DNA of 62,755 nt from the IMG/VR virus record IMGVR_UViG_3300045973_000245, positions 1 through 62,755 of that record, one strand, 5' to 3'. Below, in pieces: positions 31,807 to 40,623 of this stretch (position 1 is the first letter of the stretch; each line of letters starts with the position of its first letter). Both the position numbers and the translations under genes were made by a program. The notes beneath the pieces are model-generated. The model saw only the letters and a program-made list of their open reading frames with translations, ran no database searches and was not told where the DNA came from. Source of the stretch: a virus.

Positions 31807-32062
31807 TGTGACTAGGGATGAGGAACCAGAATTCGTATCCGGGCAGAAGTATAAGGTAGCATATAGACCTACAAGGTATGCTGCGTATCATAATACCTTT
31901 GACACGGTATTAGATTGTCCTAACTGTAAGTGTATCCTCTGGATATATTATGACAGGACTGGTACTAAGAAACTTGGCAAAGACCAGATGAAACTAAAAT
32001 GCTCCAGTTGTGGGCAGTGGTTTATTGCCAACAAAAATGAGATATCAAGAACGTTGGGTTAG
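31796..32062 (+). CDS. Zinc-ribbon protein
   Basis: 88 aa from a TTG start (a GTG at 31808 is an alternative). CPNCKC and CSSCGQW form a clear four-Cys ribbon. Located directly before a MerR-like HTH protein. Function unknown. Confidence 0.6.
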   Translation: MATDVTRDEEPEFVSGQKYKVAYRPTRYAAYHNTFDTVLDCPNCKCILWIYYDRTGTKKLGKDQMKLKCSSCGQWFIANKNEISRTLG

Positions 32063-32063
32063 T

Positions 32064-32522
32064 ATGCCTGTTCACTACTATGAAATAAAAGGTCATGAAG
32101 TGCCTCTCTTTCCACTACGCTATGTAAAGTATGTTTTTCATTGTTCACGCGCTGGTATTCTGCGTAAAGAAGAGCGAGGACAGCTTAGCCCTGCTAATTG
32201 GAAGACACCTGCTGGCAATAGACTCTATTCTATTGAAGACCTTGCACTTATAGACTACATCTATAAGGAAGTTTTTCCCCATAAACAAGGGGTAAAAGTG
32301 CCAGATTGGGTCAAAGGTCTTGTGGCTGCGGCACTTGCACAAAGCAAGCAAGTTGTGATACAATATGGTAAGTCCGAAAGCGAGGAAGACTGGAAAGAAC
32401 TACACAAAGAATTCATGCAGTTTAATAAGTATAGAGCACAGCTTTATATTGAAAGTTGGAGACGCAGACTGTTAGACATTAACAAATTCTTTCCTGAATT
32501 AGTAGACGATGATGATGAGTAA
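32064..32522 (+). CDS. Putative MerR-like helix-turn-helix protein
   Basis: 152 aa from the ATG one base after the previous stop; an upstream ATG at 32037 is an alternative. 'VFHCSRAGILRKEERGQLSPANWKTPAGNRLYSIEDLALI' resembles a winged HTH of MerR type. The C-terminal half is helical. Could be a phage regulator. Moderate certainty. Confidence 0.5.
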   Translation: MPVHYYEIKGHEVPLFPLRYVKYVFHCSRAGILRKEERGQLSPANWKTPAGNRLYSIEDLALIDYIYKEVFPHKQGVKVPDWVKGLVAAALAQSKQVVIQYGKSESEEDWKELHKEFMQFNKYRAQLYIESWRRRLLDINKFFPELVDDDDE

Positions 32523-32552
32523 TGGTAATACCATAAGTCCAAAGGAAGTAAA

Positions 32553-32735
32553 ATGAAATTTACAGTTGGAGATAGAGTAGAAGTTGTTCGTGCAGAAGAA
32601 AAAGATATGCGTAAGTATATCGGTGAAGTTGGTATGGTAGTTTTTGCTCCAAGGGACTACGATGATTTTTATAACGTGGCTCTTGATGGTGATGATGAAA
32701 TAGAATTCTATGAGTCGGAGTTAGAACTAGAGTGA
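32553..32735 (+). CDS. Small SH3-like protein
   Basis: 60 aa. FTVGDRVEVV, GEVGMVVF and YNVALDGDDE are the three signature strands of the window's SH3-like family; ends YESELELE. Tandem paralogue of the next gene. Function unknown. Confidence 0.7.
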   Translation: MKFTVGDRVEVVRAEEKDMRKYIGEVGMVVFAPRDYDDFYNVALDGDDEIEFYESELELE

Positions 32736-32917
32736 GCATTAAAGTAGGAGACAGAGTACGGATAGCTAAGTTAGATAATTGGCTTCCTATTGAAGACCCT
32801 AGTCAATGGCTTGGTAAAGAAGGTACTGTAACAAAAATAGCCACCTACATAGAGGTAGATATCCTTTTGGATGGAGATAATACTCTTTGGTGGGAAGAGG
32901 AATTGGAGAAAATATGA
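32732..32917 (+). CDS. Small SH3-like protein
   Basis: 61 aa from a GTG start overlapping the previous stop. IKVGDRVRIA, GKEGTVTKI, DILLDGDNTLWWEEELEKI align with its upstream neighbour, so the pair arose by duplication. Function unknown. Confidence 0.7.
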   Translation: MSIKVGDRVRIAKLDNWLPIEDPSQWLGKEGTVTKIATYIEVDILLDGDNTLWWEEELEKI

Positions 32918-33189
32918 AGGTAGGATTTAGTGCGGGTTGTTCGTTAGAAGTTACTCTCAAGTTCGCAGATTATGAGAACATGAAGCCCTCTTATTGGGCA
33001 GGGATTAAAAAAGAGTATGAAACTTCAGAGGGAGACACTGTTCTTACTGATGAAGAATTACGTACAGGTATTAGTGAGGCCCAAGATGTTTGCAGAAAGA
33101 TTTGTGAAGACAAAATTGATGCAGATATTTATGATGTAAAGCAAGTCAAGGTATTTGAACAAATTCTATACAAGAAAGGAAAGAAATAG
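32914..33189 (+). CDS. Hypothetical protein
   Basis: 91 aa from the ATGA overlap. Beta start ('VGFSAGCSLEVTLKF') and helical remainder. Function unknown. Phage proteins with this opening often lie beside replication genes, as here. Confidence 0.55.
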   Translation: MKVGFSAGCSLEVTLKFADYENMKPSYWAGIKKEYETSEGDTVLTDEELRTGISEAQDVCRKICEDKIDADIYDVKQVKVFEQILYKKGKK

Positions 33190-33315
33190 GTGCCTTGGTG
33201 GGGATGGGTTATTGTAGGTGTTGTAGGGTTCTCTGCGTTTTGGTATACTGTAATAGCTGTAATAGCTTTTACAGCGTTCAGGGACGTACACAAAAAAATT
33301 AGGAAAGGCTGGTAA
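33190..33315 (+). CDS. Single-pass membrane microprotein
   Basis: 41 aa from a GTG start directly after the previous stop. Hydrophobic segment about residues 5-29, then a basic tail. Function unknown. Confidence 0.5.
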   Translation: MPWWGWVIVGVVGFSAFWYTVIAVIAFTAFRDVHKKIRKGW

Positions 33316-33318
33316 TTT

Positions 33319-33954
33319 ATGGGTTGGTATGGCAAAGGGTTTGACGAAGCGGAAGCACAGGTTGCTGCCAATAGTCAGTCATTTACAAGAGAGTTCTTCT
33401 TTAAGGCTGGCGAAGACGTTACATTTAGAATGATTGATGATGAACCTATCAACATTCGTGACCATTTTATTATGGGTAAAGGTTGGTTCACTTGTATTCA
33501 GGGCATTAATGATGAGCAGTGTCCTTTATGCGAAGCTGGAAATAAAGCTACAAATCACTTTGTATTCAATGTGTTTGACCCTCGGGAATACACAAAGAAA
33601 ACTGGTGAAAAAGTTACTGGTGGGCAAGCTAAACTATGGCGTATCGGCATTACACTTCTTCGTATGCTCGATAAGAAACGTGCGAAATACGGGCCTCTAT
33701 CTTCTCTCGCAATTGAGATTAGTAAAATGGGCCAAGGCCAGAGTACAGCTTATAACATCGAAGTAGAAAAAGCAGCTAAGGCTGTTAAGCTACCTGAAGG
33801 TCAAGAAGTATATGACCGTTTAGAAGTCCTTGCTCCTAAGAGTCGTAAAGAGTTAATCGCTATTATGAATGGCGCTAATACTCCCGCGACAGCACCAGAT
33901 GAAGATGAAGACGATGATGATGGTGAAGATGATATCGACTGGAAAAAGTCGTAG
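33319..33954 (+). CDS. Single-stranded DNA-binding protein
   Basis: 211 aa. An OB-like aromatic and basic core with CPLC (T4 gp32-style zinc-like site), and a long Asp/Glu tail (DEDEDDDDGEDD) ending in a hydrophobic-basic cap. The acidic tail is typical of phage SSBs for recruiting replication partners. A strong terminator follows and the DNA polymerase gene is next, which supports the role. Specific family uncertain. Confidence 0.75.
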   Translation: MGWYGKGFDEAEAQVAANSQSFTREFFFKAGEDVTFRMIDDEPINIRDHFIMGKGWFTCIQGINDEQCPLCEAGNKATNHFVFNVFDPREYTKKTGEKVTGGQAKLWRIGITLLRMLDKKRAKYGPLSSLAIEISKMGQGQSTAYNIEVEKAAKAVKLPEGQEVYDRLEVLAPKSRKELIAIMNGANTPATAPDEDEDDDDGEDDIDWKKS

Positions 33955-33964
33955 TTAAAAGATT

Positions 33965-34005
33965 GGGGGAAGGGCAGCATTAGTTGTCCTTCTCCCTCTT
34001 TTTTC
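33965..34005 (+). terminator. Intrinsic terminator after SSB
   Basis: A 12-bp stem (33965-33976 with 33985-33996, two G:T wobbles) and an 8-nt loop are followed by TCTTTTTT. The layout is that of a Rho-independent terminator, and it lets SSB be expressed above the polymerase. Confidence 0.8.
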
Positions 34006-34022
34006 ATACCTAAAGGAAAATT

Positions 34023-35891
34023 ATGATACATACGATTGACGAATTTGAAAGCATTTTAGGCGTTCTCAAGACGGAGCCTTTGATAGCTTTTGACTTTGAG
34101 ACTATGCCTAATGGTAAATACCCTGCGGTTGAAAACGCTAAAGACGGAAATAAGAACGCCTCTCTTCATCATAAAATGTGCGATGTAGAGGGCTTATCTT
34201 TACGGAGTGAGAATTTACCTGCCTGTTATGTCCCCTTCAAAGACACTAACATTTCCCGCGTAGTATTGAATGAAGGAATAGCAGAACTCTTTAAGCAGGA
34301 CTCACTCTTTGTTGCACACAACATGGCATTTGATGCTAAGATATCGGATTACTTTTTTCATTCCCGCCCTAAAAACAAGTTTTGTACAATGGTGGGGTAC
34401 TGGTATCTAAATGAGAACAGTAAGAAAAGCAAGGTAGCATTAGCCAAAGATGTTTTTGGCCTCAATCTAATTGACTATTCTACGGCCAAGGGATTAACAG
34501 ACGACGATTTTGTGGCATATGCTGAGCGAGACGCAGAGTTTGCCTGGAATCTCTATCATTACCTGAAGGATAAATTACCTTCAAGATTATACGGACTTGC
34601 CTCTACACTTGAAATGGATTTTGTTGATGTGCTTATTGATATGTGCTTACATGGAATGAACATTGATATTGAGAATCTTAAACTAGGTGAGCATGTTCTT
34701 ACTGATAAGGTTCTTGAACTAGAAGCTAAAATCTATAATGAGTTAGGCGAGTTTAATATTGGCTCTCCGCAACAGCTATGTGAGAAGATTTATGGAATCA
34801 AAATCACACGAAAAAAAGGACAGCCAATTAAGCTAACAAAACTCCCCGGTGAGTTTGCTCCTGTTAAGAAGTGGAATCATGGGGACAACCTAGCAAAGAA
34901 AGCACCAAGTACAGATGTAAAAGCATTAGAGTTTCTTGATACTCCTGCGGCCCTTATGGTCAAAGAGTATCGCGGAGTAGCAAAGCTTCTTGAAACATAT
35001 GCTACAGGCTACCAGAAATGGATTGTTGGTGGTAAAATCTATCCAGCTTTCAACCATGTTGGAACTGTATCCGGTAGGTTGTCAAGTGACAAGCCTAATA
35101 TGCAGAACATTCCGAGAGAGCGTTCTCATTATCTAACTAATCCAGATGATGAAAAATCTGGTTGGTGGCTAAGGGATGCTCTATTTGCACCGCCAGGATA
35201 CAAGCTGATTGTGGCTGATGAATCACAGCTAGAAATCCGTATCCTTGCACACTTTTGTATGGACCCAAGCTTAATGGCAGCTATTCTTTCTGGAGAAGAT
35301 ATCCATTTAGCCACAGCTAAACTTATCTTTGAAAAAGAAGACATAAGTAGCGTTGAAAGAGTTTTTGCAAAGACAACTAACTTTGGGGTTATCTACGGAA
35401 TGTCTGTACCAGCTATTGCTGAGCGTTTAAAGATAGACAAAAAAGAAGCTGTTCGATTCTACAATAGGTACTTTGAAACCTTTCCAGGTATCGGTGTTTA
35501 TATGGATGAATGCGCTCAAACAATGGCTGATAAAGGTTTTGTTAAGACTATCATTGGAAGGCGCAGAAGGATTCCAGAGATTTATTCTCCGCAACAAAGT
35601 ATATTTCAACGGGCTAAACGACAGACGGTTAATTCAATTATCCAAGGGTCTGCTTCAGATATCTTGAAGGTAGCTATGGTGAATATCAATCAGGAACTAC
35701 AAGAAAAAAGGCTAGATGCGAATATTCTTAGCCAGATTCATGATGAGTTAGTGATTGAAGTACTAGAACCGTATGCTGAAGAGGTAGTAGAGATTACTAA
35801 AAGACATATGGAACACCCATTTGCAGAAGATTTGAAGGTTCCATTAGTTGTGAACCCTATTATATGCAATATTTGGAGCGAGGGAAAGTAG
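34023..35891 (+). CDS. Family A DNA polymerase
   Basis: 622 aa. 3'-5' exonuclease motifs FDFET, HNMAFD and YAERDAEFA precede polymerase motifs A (VADESQLEIRI), B (RVFAKTTNFGVIYG) and C (IHDELV). No 5' nuclease domain, as in phage T7-like enzymes. The O-helix Phe is of the type seen in E. coli Pol I. AAAGGAAAAT precedes the ATG. It is the phage replicase. Confidence 0.95.
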   Translation: MIHTIDEFESILGVLKTEPLIAFDFETMPNGKYPAVENAKDGNKNASLHHKMCDVEGLSLRSENLPACYVPFKDTNISRVVLNEGIAELFKQDSLFVAHNMAFDAKISDYFFHSRPKNKFCTMVGYWYLNENSKKSKVALAKDVFGLNLIDYSTAKGLTDDDFVAYAERDAEFAWNLYHYLKDKLPSRLYGLASTLEMDFVDVLIDMCLHGMNIDIENLKLGEHVLTDKVLELEAKIYNELGEFNIGSPQQLCEKIYGIKITRKKGQPIKLTKLPGEFAPVKKWNHGDNLAKKAPSTDVKALEFLDTPAALMVKEYRGVAKLLETYATGYQKWIVGGKIYPAFNHVGTVSGRLSSDKPNMQNIPRERSHYLTNPDDEKSGWWLRDALFAPPGYKLIVADESQLEIRILAHFCMDPSLMAAILSGEDIHLATAKLIFEKEDISSVERVFAKTTNFGVIYGMSVPAIAERLKIDKKEAVRFYNRYFETFPGIGVYMDECAQTMADKGFVKTIIGRRRRIPEIYSPQQSIFQRAKRQTVNSIIQGSASDILKVAMVNINQELQEKRLDANILSQIHDELVIEVLEPYAEEVVEITKRHMEHPFAEDLKVPLVVNPIICNIWSEGK

Positions 35892-36012
35892 GCCGGGAAC
35901 CTGCCGAGCGCATAGGGCTAGGACGCGCTATAAGGCCCCTACGCCGTGACGGTTTCGCGCTGGTAGTATCGGGTGGTGGTTTCGCAGCGCGGCCCTTAGC
36001 GTGTGAGGGCTT
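35892..36012 (+). other. GC-rich structured island
   Basis: About 120 bases, far richer in G+C than the surrounding genes, with several stems: AGCGC/GCGCT (35907-35911/35925-35929), GCGCTG/CAGCGC (35957-35962/35985-35990) and AGGGC/GCCCT (35914-35918/35992-35996). GGTTTCGC occurs twice. No reading frame was found. It may be a structured ncRNA, replication origin element or a strong mRNA-end fold. Confidence 0.5.
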
Positions 36013-36034
36013 AAACTAAAAACGAAAGGATAAA

Positions 36035-36586
36035 ATGAAGACAAACATAAACAAGATATGGTTTACTGGTTCTCATGGTACTGGTAAAACTACTCAGATG
36101 GAGTATTTTCATCAGATACACCCGGAGTTTGGGAAGATGAAAATGGAGCGTCGAGACTTACATAAGCAAGGCATTATTAAGCTGAATAAAGATGCGGCTC
36201 CGTGGGATGAAGTGGTAATTGCAGGGTCAGTTATGCTAGCGATTCTTGCCACCGCTTCACCATTTATTTCAGATAGAAGTTGGGTGTGTAAATGTGCTTA
36301 TTCTCAAGCATTACCCTTTCGTCAAGAAATACTAGACGCATTCCATACATTGTACACAGATGCATTTCCTGGTATGAATGAGGCTACAGAAAAATACTTC
36401 TACTTTCCTCCCACAATAGGGCTAGAGAATGATGGTGTTAGAAGTACAGACGTAGAGTATCAAAAAGAGATTGATTTGAACGTGCAGTTCTATCTTAATT
36501 TCTTTGGCATCCCTTATCACACTATCACAGCCAGCACGATTCAAGATAGAAACTTTGAAATAGAGCGTGAGGTATTTAAAAAGTGA
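36035..36586 (+). CDS. P-loop kinase-like protein (AAA_28/NadR-type)
   Basis: 183 aa. GSHGTGKTT is an ideal Walker A. The rest resembles AAA_28/NadR-type small-molecule kinases. Function could be nucleoside or nicotinamide riboside phosphorylation; phage deoxynucleotide kinase is an alternative. It would fit NAD salvage if NadR-like, but substrate residues are not resolved by eye. Confidence 0.65.
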   Translation: MKTNINKIWFTGSHGTGKTTQMEYFHQIHPEFGKMKMERRDLHKQGIIKLNKDAAPWDEVVIAGSVMLAILATASPFISDRSWVCKCAYSQALPFRQEILDAFHTLYTDAFPGMNEATEKYFYFPPTIGLENDGVRSTDVEYQKEIDLNVQFYLNFFGIPYHTITASTIQDRNFEIEREVFKK

Positions 36587-36738
36587 AGTACAAAGATTAC
36601 GAATCAGCCTACATTAAGTGCCCGGATTGTGGGTCTTTAGTAGATAAAGATTCAATGATGTGCAAGAAATGTGGCTATGACTGTGAGGTAAAAAATGACA
36701 GCAGCAAAAAAACCAAACCCCCAGCTAGGAATCGTTAG
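36583..36738 (+). CDS. Zinc-ribbon microprotein
   Basis: 51 aa from a GTG overlap start. CPDCGS and CKKCGY form a zinc ribbon, followed by a basic tail. Overlaps the next gene by 44 bases. Function unknown. Confidence 0.55.
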   Translation: MKYKDYESAYIKCPDCGSLVDKDSMMCKKCGYDCEVKNDSSKKTKPPARNR

Positions 36739-36844
36739 AACTTTCTATGAAGTTTGCGAAGGCATAACAATTCTGACAATTTATGCTATACTATGGATGC
36801 TAGTTGGCCTAGCTGGGTATAAGATTTTCACATGGATAATGTAG
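36695..36844 (+). CDS. Small membrane protein
   Basis: 49 aa. A soluble N terminus and one hydrophobic segment (about 23-47). It overlaps the zinc-ribbon gene upstream and runs up to the RecA ribosome-binding site. Function unknown. Confidence 0.45.
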   Translation: MTAAKKPNPQLGIVRTFYEVCEGITILTIYAILWMLVGLAGYKIFTWIM

Positions 36845-36855
36845 ATGGGAGGGAA

Positions 36856-37884
36856 ATGGCTCTTAAACAGGTAATGGATGAGATTAACAAGAAGTATGGA
36901 GAAGGCGCTATAGTAAAAGGTGCTGACGCTAAAGGACTTGTTATTCAACGTCTAAGAACAGGCTCGTTAGCACTAGATTTTGCTACTGGTGGTGGCTGGG
37001 CTATGGGGCATATGAATGAAGTGTATGGTCCGTGGTCTGGTGGTAAGACCTATATTTCTTTGACAACTTTAGCCGAAACTCAGAGGGCATATCCCGACGC
37101 TAAATGTGCGTGGATAGATTTTGAAGGTTGCTTTGATGAAGATTGGGCAGAAAAGGTCGGAGTTAATACGACGGAGTTGCTGATTTCTTCCCCTGAAACA
37201 ATGGAAGATGGTTTGCAAATTGCTTCAATGCTGATTCAAAGTGGTGATGTAGCTCTGCTAATTATTGACTCATTGGCTGCGGCTTCTCCTAAAGCAGAAC
37301 TTGAAGGAGAAATGGGTGACTCAACTATAGGTCTTAGAGCTAGAGTTGGTAACAAATTTGTGCGTAAGTATAGCCCTAAAACTAACATACTTAGTGATGA
37401 GGTTGATTTAGGCCGTACAACGTTGTTGATAATCAATCAAGAATATCAACAGATTGGTGCATATGCTGGTCCACCTATAACTCCATGCGGGGACCAAGTA
37501 AAATTTGGCTCACTAGTTAGAGTAAGGGTTAGAAGAGGCGAGCTATTGCAGGATAAAGATGGTTCTATACTGATGCAAGAGAGCAAGTTTGTTGTTGAGA
37601 AGAATAAGACTCACTCAGCAAAACAAGCAGGTAGTTTCAGCTTTTCTACTAAGGATAACCCTAAAGGGAAAGCTGGGGAACTGTACCGCGCAGGAGAGAT
37701 TATTACTTTCGGCACATTAACAGGAGTTATTCGTAAGTCTGGTGCTTGGCTATATCTTCCTGACATATTTGGTGAATTGAAATTCCAGGGTGCCCCAGCA
37801 TTAGCGGATTGGATTGCTGATAATTCGGAAGAATATAGAAAACTAGAGTCTTTAGTTGTCAATGAAATGCCTAATCTTCGCTAA
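36856..37884 (+). CDS. recA: RecA-like recombinase
   Basis: 342 aa. Walker A GPWSGGKT, Walker B ALLIIDS and the RecA core 'TGGGWAMGHMNEVYG' are clear. The start is taken at the ATG behind GGGAGGG; an in-frame ATG eight codons earlier lacks a ribosome site. It drives strand exchange and repair and is followed at once by three nuclease-type genes. Confidence 0.92.
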   Translation: MALKQVMDEINKKYGEGAIVKGADAKGLVIQRLRTGSLALDFATGGGWAMGHMNEVYGPWSGGKTYISLTTLAETQRAYPDAKCAWIDFEGCFDEDWAEKVGVNTTELLISSPETMEDGLQIASMLIQSGDVALLIIDSLAAASPKAELEGEMGDSTIGLRARVGNKFVRKYSPKTNILSDEVDLGRTTLLIINQEYQQIGAYAGPPITPCGDQVKFGSLVRVRVRRGELLQDKDGSILMQESKFVVEKNKTHSAKQAGSFSFSTKDNPKGKAGELYRAGEIITFGTLTGVIRKSGAWLYLPDIFGELKFQGAPALADWIADNSEEYRKLESLVVNEMPNLR

Positions 37885-38219
37885 TGTCTGACAAGCGTTC
37901 AAAGAAATATGAAACTAAGGTAGCTAAAGATATCTCTGGTGGGTTTGTTCAGCCTGCTTCTGGTGCGTTACCTTATTGGAAGCACGATGTTAGGGGAGAC
38001 TATTGGCTTGTTGAACATAAGTATACAGAAGCTAAGAGTTTCTCTATCAAGAAGAATTATTTTGAAGAGGTCTTGAAAAATGCTTTCAAAGACGATAAAC
38101 TACCTGTTATGATTGTTGAGTTTCCCAACAAGCCAGAGTTAAAGCTGGCTGTGATACGATATGCTGATTTTCTAGAATTTGATAAATACTTGGCAAGGGA
38201 GGACAATGACAGCAAATAA
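37884..38219 (+). CDS. Putative PD-(D/E)XK Holliday junction resolvase-like nuclease
   Basis: 111 aa. An early Glu ('YETKVAKD'), 'GFVQPASGALP', then RGDYWLVEHKYT gives the D-...-E-x-K catalytic row of Hjc/PD-(D/E)XK enzymes. Its place between recA and a Cas4-like exonuclease fits resolution of recombination intermediates. Confidence 0.65.
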   Translation: MSDKRSKKYETKVAKDISGGFVQPASGALPYWKHDVRGDYWLVEHKYTEAKSFSIKKNYFEEVLKNAFKDDKLPVMIVEFPNKPELKLAVIRYADFLEFDKYLAREDNDSK

Positions 38220-39165
38220 TCTCAAAGACCTAGTGAAGAAGAACAAAAAGTATGTTAAGGAAGAACTAAATCTTAATGAGCTTATTGACAAATTCCTTGC
38301 TAGTCAGCAAGTAGAGTCTAATGATAGACACTCTTCATTCTTTCATCCATCCCTTATCTCAAAAGGGGTAGAATGTCAGCTTTGGTGGTGGCATTTTTTG
38401 CGTGGAGAAGTATCCGCACCTAATAAATTTTCAGATGAAACGCTGACAGCTATGCTCGTTGGTAAAGGTATTCATAATCAGGTTCAAGAGACTCTGTATT
38501 ACATGGGAATACTTGAGGGTGTATGGAAATGTATGTCTTGTGGAGCCGAATTTTGGGCACTTTCTCCTAGAGGACAATGCCCACAATGCACACAGGTATT
38601 CAAGTCCTGGAATTATTTACGCTTCAAAGAAGTGCCTATTCAGACTAGTCTTATGCGAGGACACGCTGATGGAATTATATTTACTGGTGGAAATAGATTC
38701 TTGCTTGAGTTGAAGTCCATCAAGAATGTTGATAGACCAGGAGCTAAATATGGTTATGAAAAACTTGGTACAAAACCAATGGACGACCATCTAATCCAAG
38801 CGCAATTGTATATGTATGGTTGGGCAGAGATTGCAAAGCAAGCTGTTCTTGAAGAAGAGTATGTGATAGATGAGACTGGTAAGCTTTCGGTAGAAAAACT
38901 CGTTGGTCCTGTGTACGATGGTGCAAAGGTAATAGGCCCTGTTAATAATGGGGTTATTGAGTATGTGGCTAAGAACACTTCTCAGAAAAGTTCGTATATG
39001 ATTAAGCGTAACACAGCTTCTATTCAATTTTTGCTAGATGAAATGCAATTGATTTGGAAAGCTTATTTAGAGGATACGCCAGAAATTCTTGTTGGTGTTT
39101 CCCCGACATTTAAGAGCAGTTGTACTAAATGTCCGTATAAAAAAGTTTGCTCATGGAACAGTTAG
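38206..39165 (+). CDS. Cas4/RecB-like PD-(D/E)XK exonuclease
   Basis: 319 aa, started at the ATG behind AAGGGAGGACA. GHADGII, LLELKSIK (E-x-K) and a Cys pair in CMSC...CPQC plus terminal CTKCPYKKVC suggest an Fe-S or zinc-stabilised nuclease, like Cas4 and AddB exonucleases. In phages it feeds ssDNA to RecA. There is no CRISPR array in the window. Confidence 0.8.
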   Translation: MTANNLKDLVKKNKKYVKEELNLNELIDKFLASQQVESNDRHSSFFHPSLISKGVECQLWWWHFLRGEVSAPNKFSDETLTAMLVGKGIHNQVQETLYYMGILEGVWKCMSCGAEFWALSPRGQCPQCTQVFKSWNYLRFKEVPIQTSLMRGHADGIIFTGGNRFLLELKSIKNVDRPGAKYGYEKLGTKPMDDHLIQAQLYMYGWAEIAKQAVLEEEYVIDETGKLSVEKLVGPVYDGAKVIGPVNNGVIEYVAKNTSQKSSYMIKRNTASIQFLLDEMQLIWKAYLEDTPEILVGVSPTFKSSCTKCPYKKVCSWNS

Positions 39166-39174
39166 GAGTATAGA

Positions 39175-39657
39175 ATGGTTAAAGTACCTAGAAATTGGGA
39201 TGATTTGGAAGCCGTAGTAGAAGAACGAGTGACTCAGCAAGGGTATATCTATCCATCTGCGGAAGCAATTACTGGTATTTCAGATGAAGATAAGGCTCTT
39301 GATTTACGAATCTCAGAACTTCCTCAGACCGTACTGTTGGATAAATTGGCTGTATATACTGCGCTTTTTTCTTCAGCTTCTATTGATGAAGCCAGATACA
39401 TTTCTAAGAAAGCTGCATTAGAAAAAGACCTCGATATTGCTGAATCAGAAGCCTTTCAAGGAAGCCTAGCTACTACTGTAGCAGGCCGGGACCGTGAAGT
39501 TGCTTTGCATCCGAAAGTAATAGAGGTACAGCAAGCGATTGCTCTTGCCGATTATTACCTACAGAGGTATTCAGCTTTTAGAAAAGACTACGATAAAATC
39601 TGTATGCTTTATTCTAGGGCCATCACTGTGCAGTCGGAGGAAAAGAAACTTCAATAA
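39175..39657 (+). CDS. Hypothetical helical protein
   Basis: 160 aa, mostly helical and predicted coiled-coil in the middle ('KAALEKDLDIAESEAF'). Lies within the recombination block. Function unknown. Confidence 0.6.
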   Translation: MVKVPRNWDDLEAVVEERVTQQGYIYPSAEAITGISDEDKALDLRISELPQTVLLDKLAVYTALFSSASIDEARYISKKAALEKDLDIAESEAFQGSLATTVAGRDREVALHPKVIEVQQAIALADYYLQRYSAFRKDYDKICMLYSRAITVQSEEKKLQ

Positions 39658-40013
39658 TGAGTAAAGTGTCACAACAATGGAAAGCACTAGAGAAACTCGT
39701 TGCTCAAAAACTAGGCGGGGTACGCTTAGTTAGAGGCGAGGATTTTGGCGTCTCTATGCTAGATGTTGAATGTGACCAATGGGCGGTAGATTGTAAATGG
39801 CGCTCTTCTTTAGCGACTGTAACGTGGTATAAGAAGTTGATTAAAGACAATGACAAAATCTACGGACGAGGAAAGAAGGTGCCAATACTAGTAATAAAAG
39901 AAAAGGGAATGCGCGGTGAATTAGTTGTGATATCGCTTGACGATTTCATTAACGTAGTAAATGACGAACGATATAAAATTGAATCAAAGGAGACAGAAAA
40001 TGACAAAGAATGA
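39657..40013 (+). CDS. PD-(D/E)XK nuclease-like protein
   Basis: 118 aa. 'EKLVAQKLGGVRLVRGEDFGVSMLDVE' then AVDCKWRSS gives a resolvase-like layout with the usual E-x-K changed to D-C-K. The second such small nuclease in this block, next to RecA. Activity depends on whether D-C-K works. Confidence 0.55.
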   Translation: MSKVSQQWKALEKLVAQKLGGVRLVRGEDFGVSMLDVECDQWAVDCKWRSSLATVTWYKKLIKDNDKIYGRGKKVPILVIKEKGMRGELVVISLDDFINVVNDERYKIESKETENDKE

Positions 40014-40314
40014 ACCACTTCTAGAGACTCTTAAAGTATCTAAAACAACCAACCCAAGTAAACTAGCTGGGGCAGTTGTAAAAATTACTCAGAAGGGTGC
40101 TGACTGTGAAATTATCGCCATTGGAGCAGGACCGATTAACCAGGCTATTAAGTCTATTGCCATTGCTAACAGGTTACTTGGTTCCAGTGGTGTTTCTCTT
40201 TCTGTTAAACCATGCTTTACAACTCTTGACCTTTCTACTGAGAAGCGCGAAGGGCAAGAAGAAGGTAAATCAGAAGTAACAGCTATTCTATTCAAAGTTA
40301 TTGTAGACAAGTAA
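40000..40314 (+). CDS. SpoVS-like protein
   Basis: 104 aa, started at the internal ATG after AAGGAGACAGAAA. LKVSKTTNPSKLAGAVV, 'IIAIGAGPINQAIKSIAIANRLL', 'GVSLSVKP' and the last strand match stage V sporulation protein S, an Alba-fold nucleic-acid-binding family. Overlaps the upstream nuclease by 14 bases. Its use by a phage is not known to me; chromatin-like binding or host development control are possible. Confidence 0.85.
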   Translation: MTKNEPLLETLKVSKTTNPSKLAGAVVKITQKGADCEIIAIGAGPINQAIKSIAIANRLLGSSGVSLSVKPCFTTLDLSTEKREGQEEGKSEVTAILFKVIVDK

Positions 40315-40316
40315 CA

Positions 40317-40610
40317 ATGAATGAGTTAATTCTGAATTTAGAACCAGGCTTTGTTAATTGCTCTAGTGTAGTTGTGACCTATGATGGTAACAATATTGGA
40401 CGATTTTTTAAAGATAGATACTTTAGTAAAGTTGTGCTTGATGCAGCTAAGGGCATAAACAGCGATAATGACTTGTATGATTTTGCGTGTCTAGTTTATT
40501 CAAGCGTTGACTCAGCCATTAAGCACCGAATACTAGGACAAGAATTAATGCTAAAAAGTGTGGAAGCCCGTAATGAAGATGGAACCCTCTCAGTAAAGAT
40601 ATGTCGATAA
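40317..40610 (+). CDS. Hypothetical protein
   Basis: 97 aa, mixed alpha/beta, no motif. Two bases after the SpoVS-like gene. Function unknown. Confidence 0.5.
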   Translation: MNELILNLEPGFVNCSSVVVTYDGNNIGRFFKDRYFSKVVLDAAKGINSDNDLYDFACLVYSSVDSAIKHRILGQELMLKSVEARNEDGTLSVKICR

Positions 40611-40623
40611 AGGAGAATAAAGA

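Noticed and set aside
36035-36586. Calling the P-loop kinase an NMN adenylyltransferase
   Set aside because: Only the Walker A is clear; the adenylyltransferase HxGH motif is absent.
38206-39165. Cas4-like protein as sign of a CRISPR system
   Set aside because: No repeat-spacer array and no other cas gene were seen; such exonucleases are common in phage recombination blocks.
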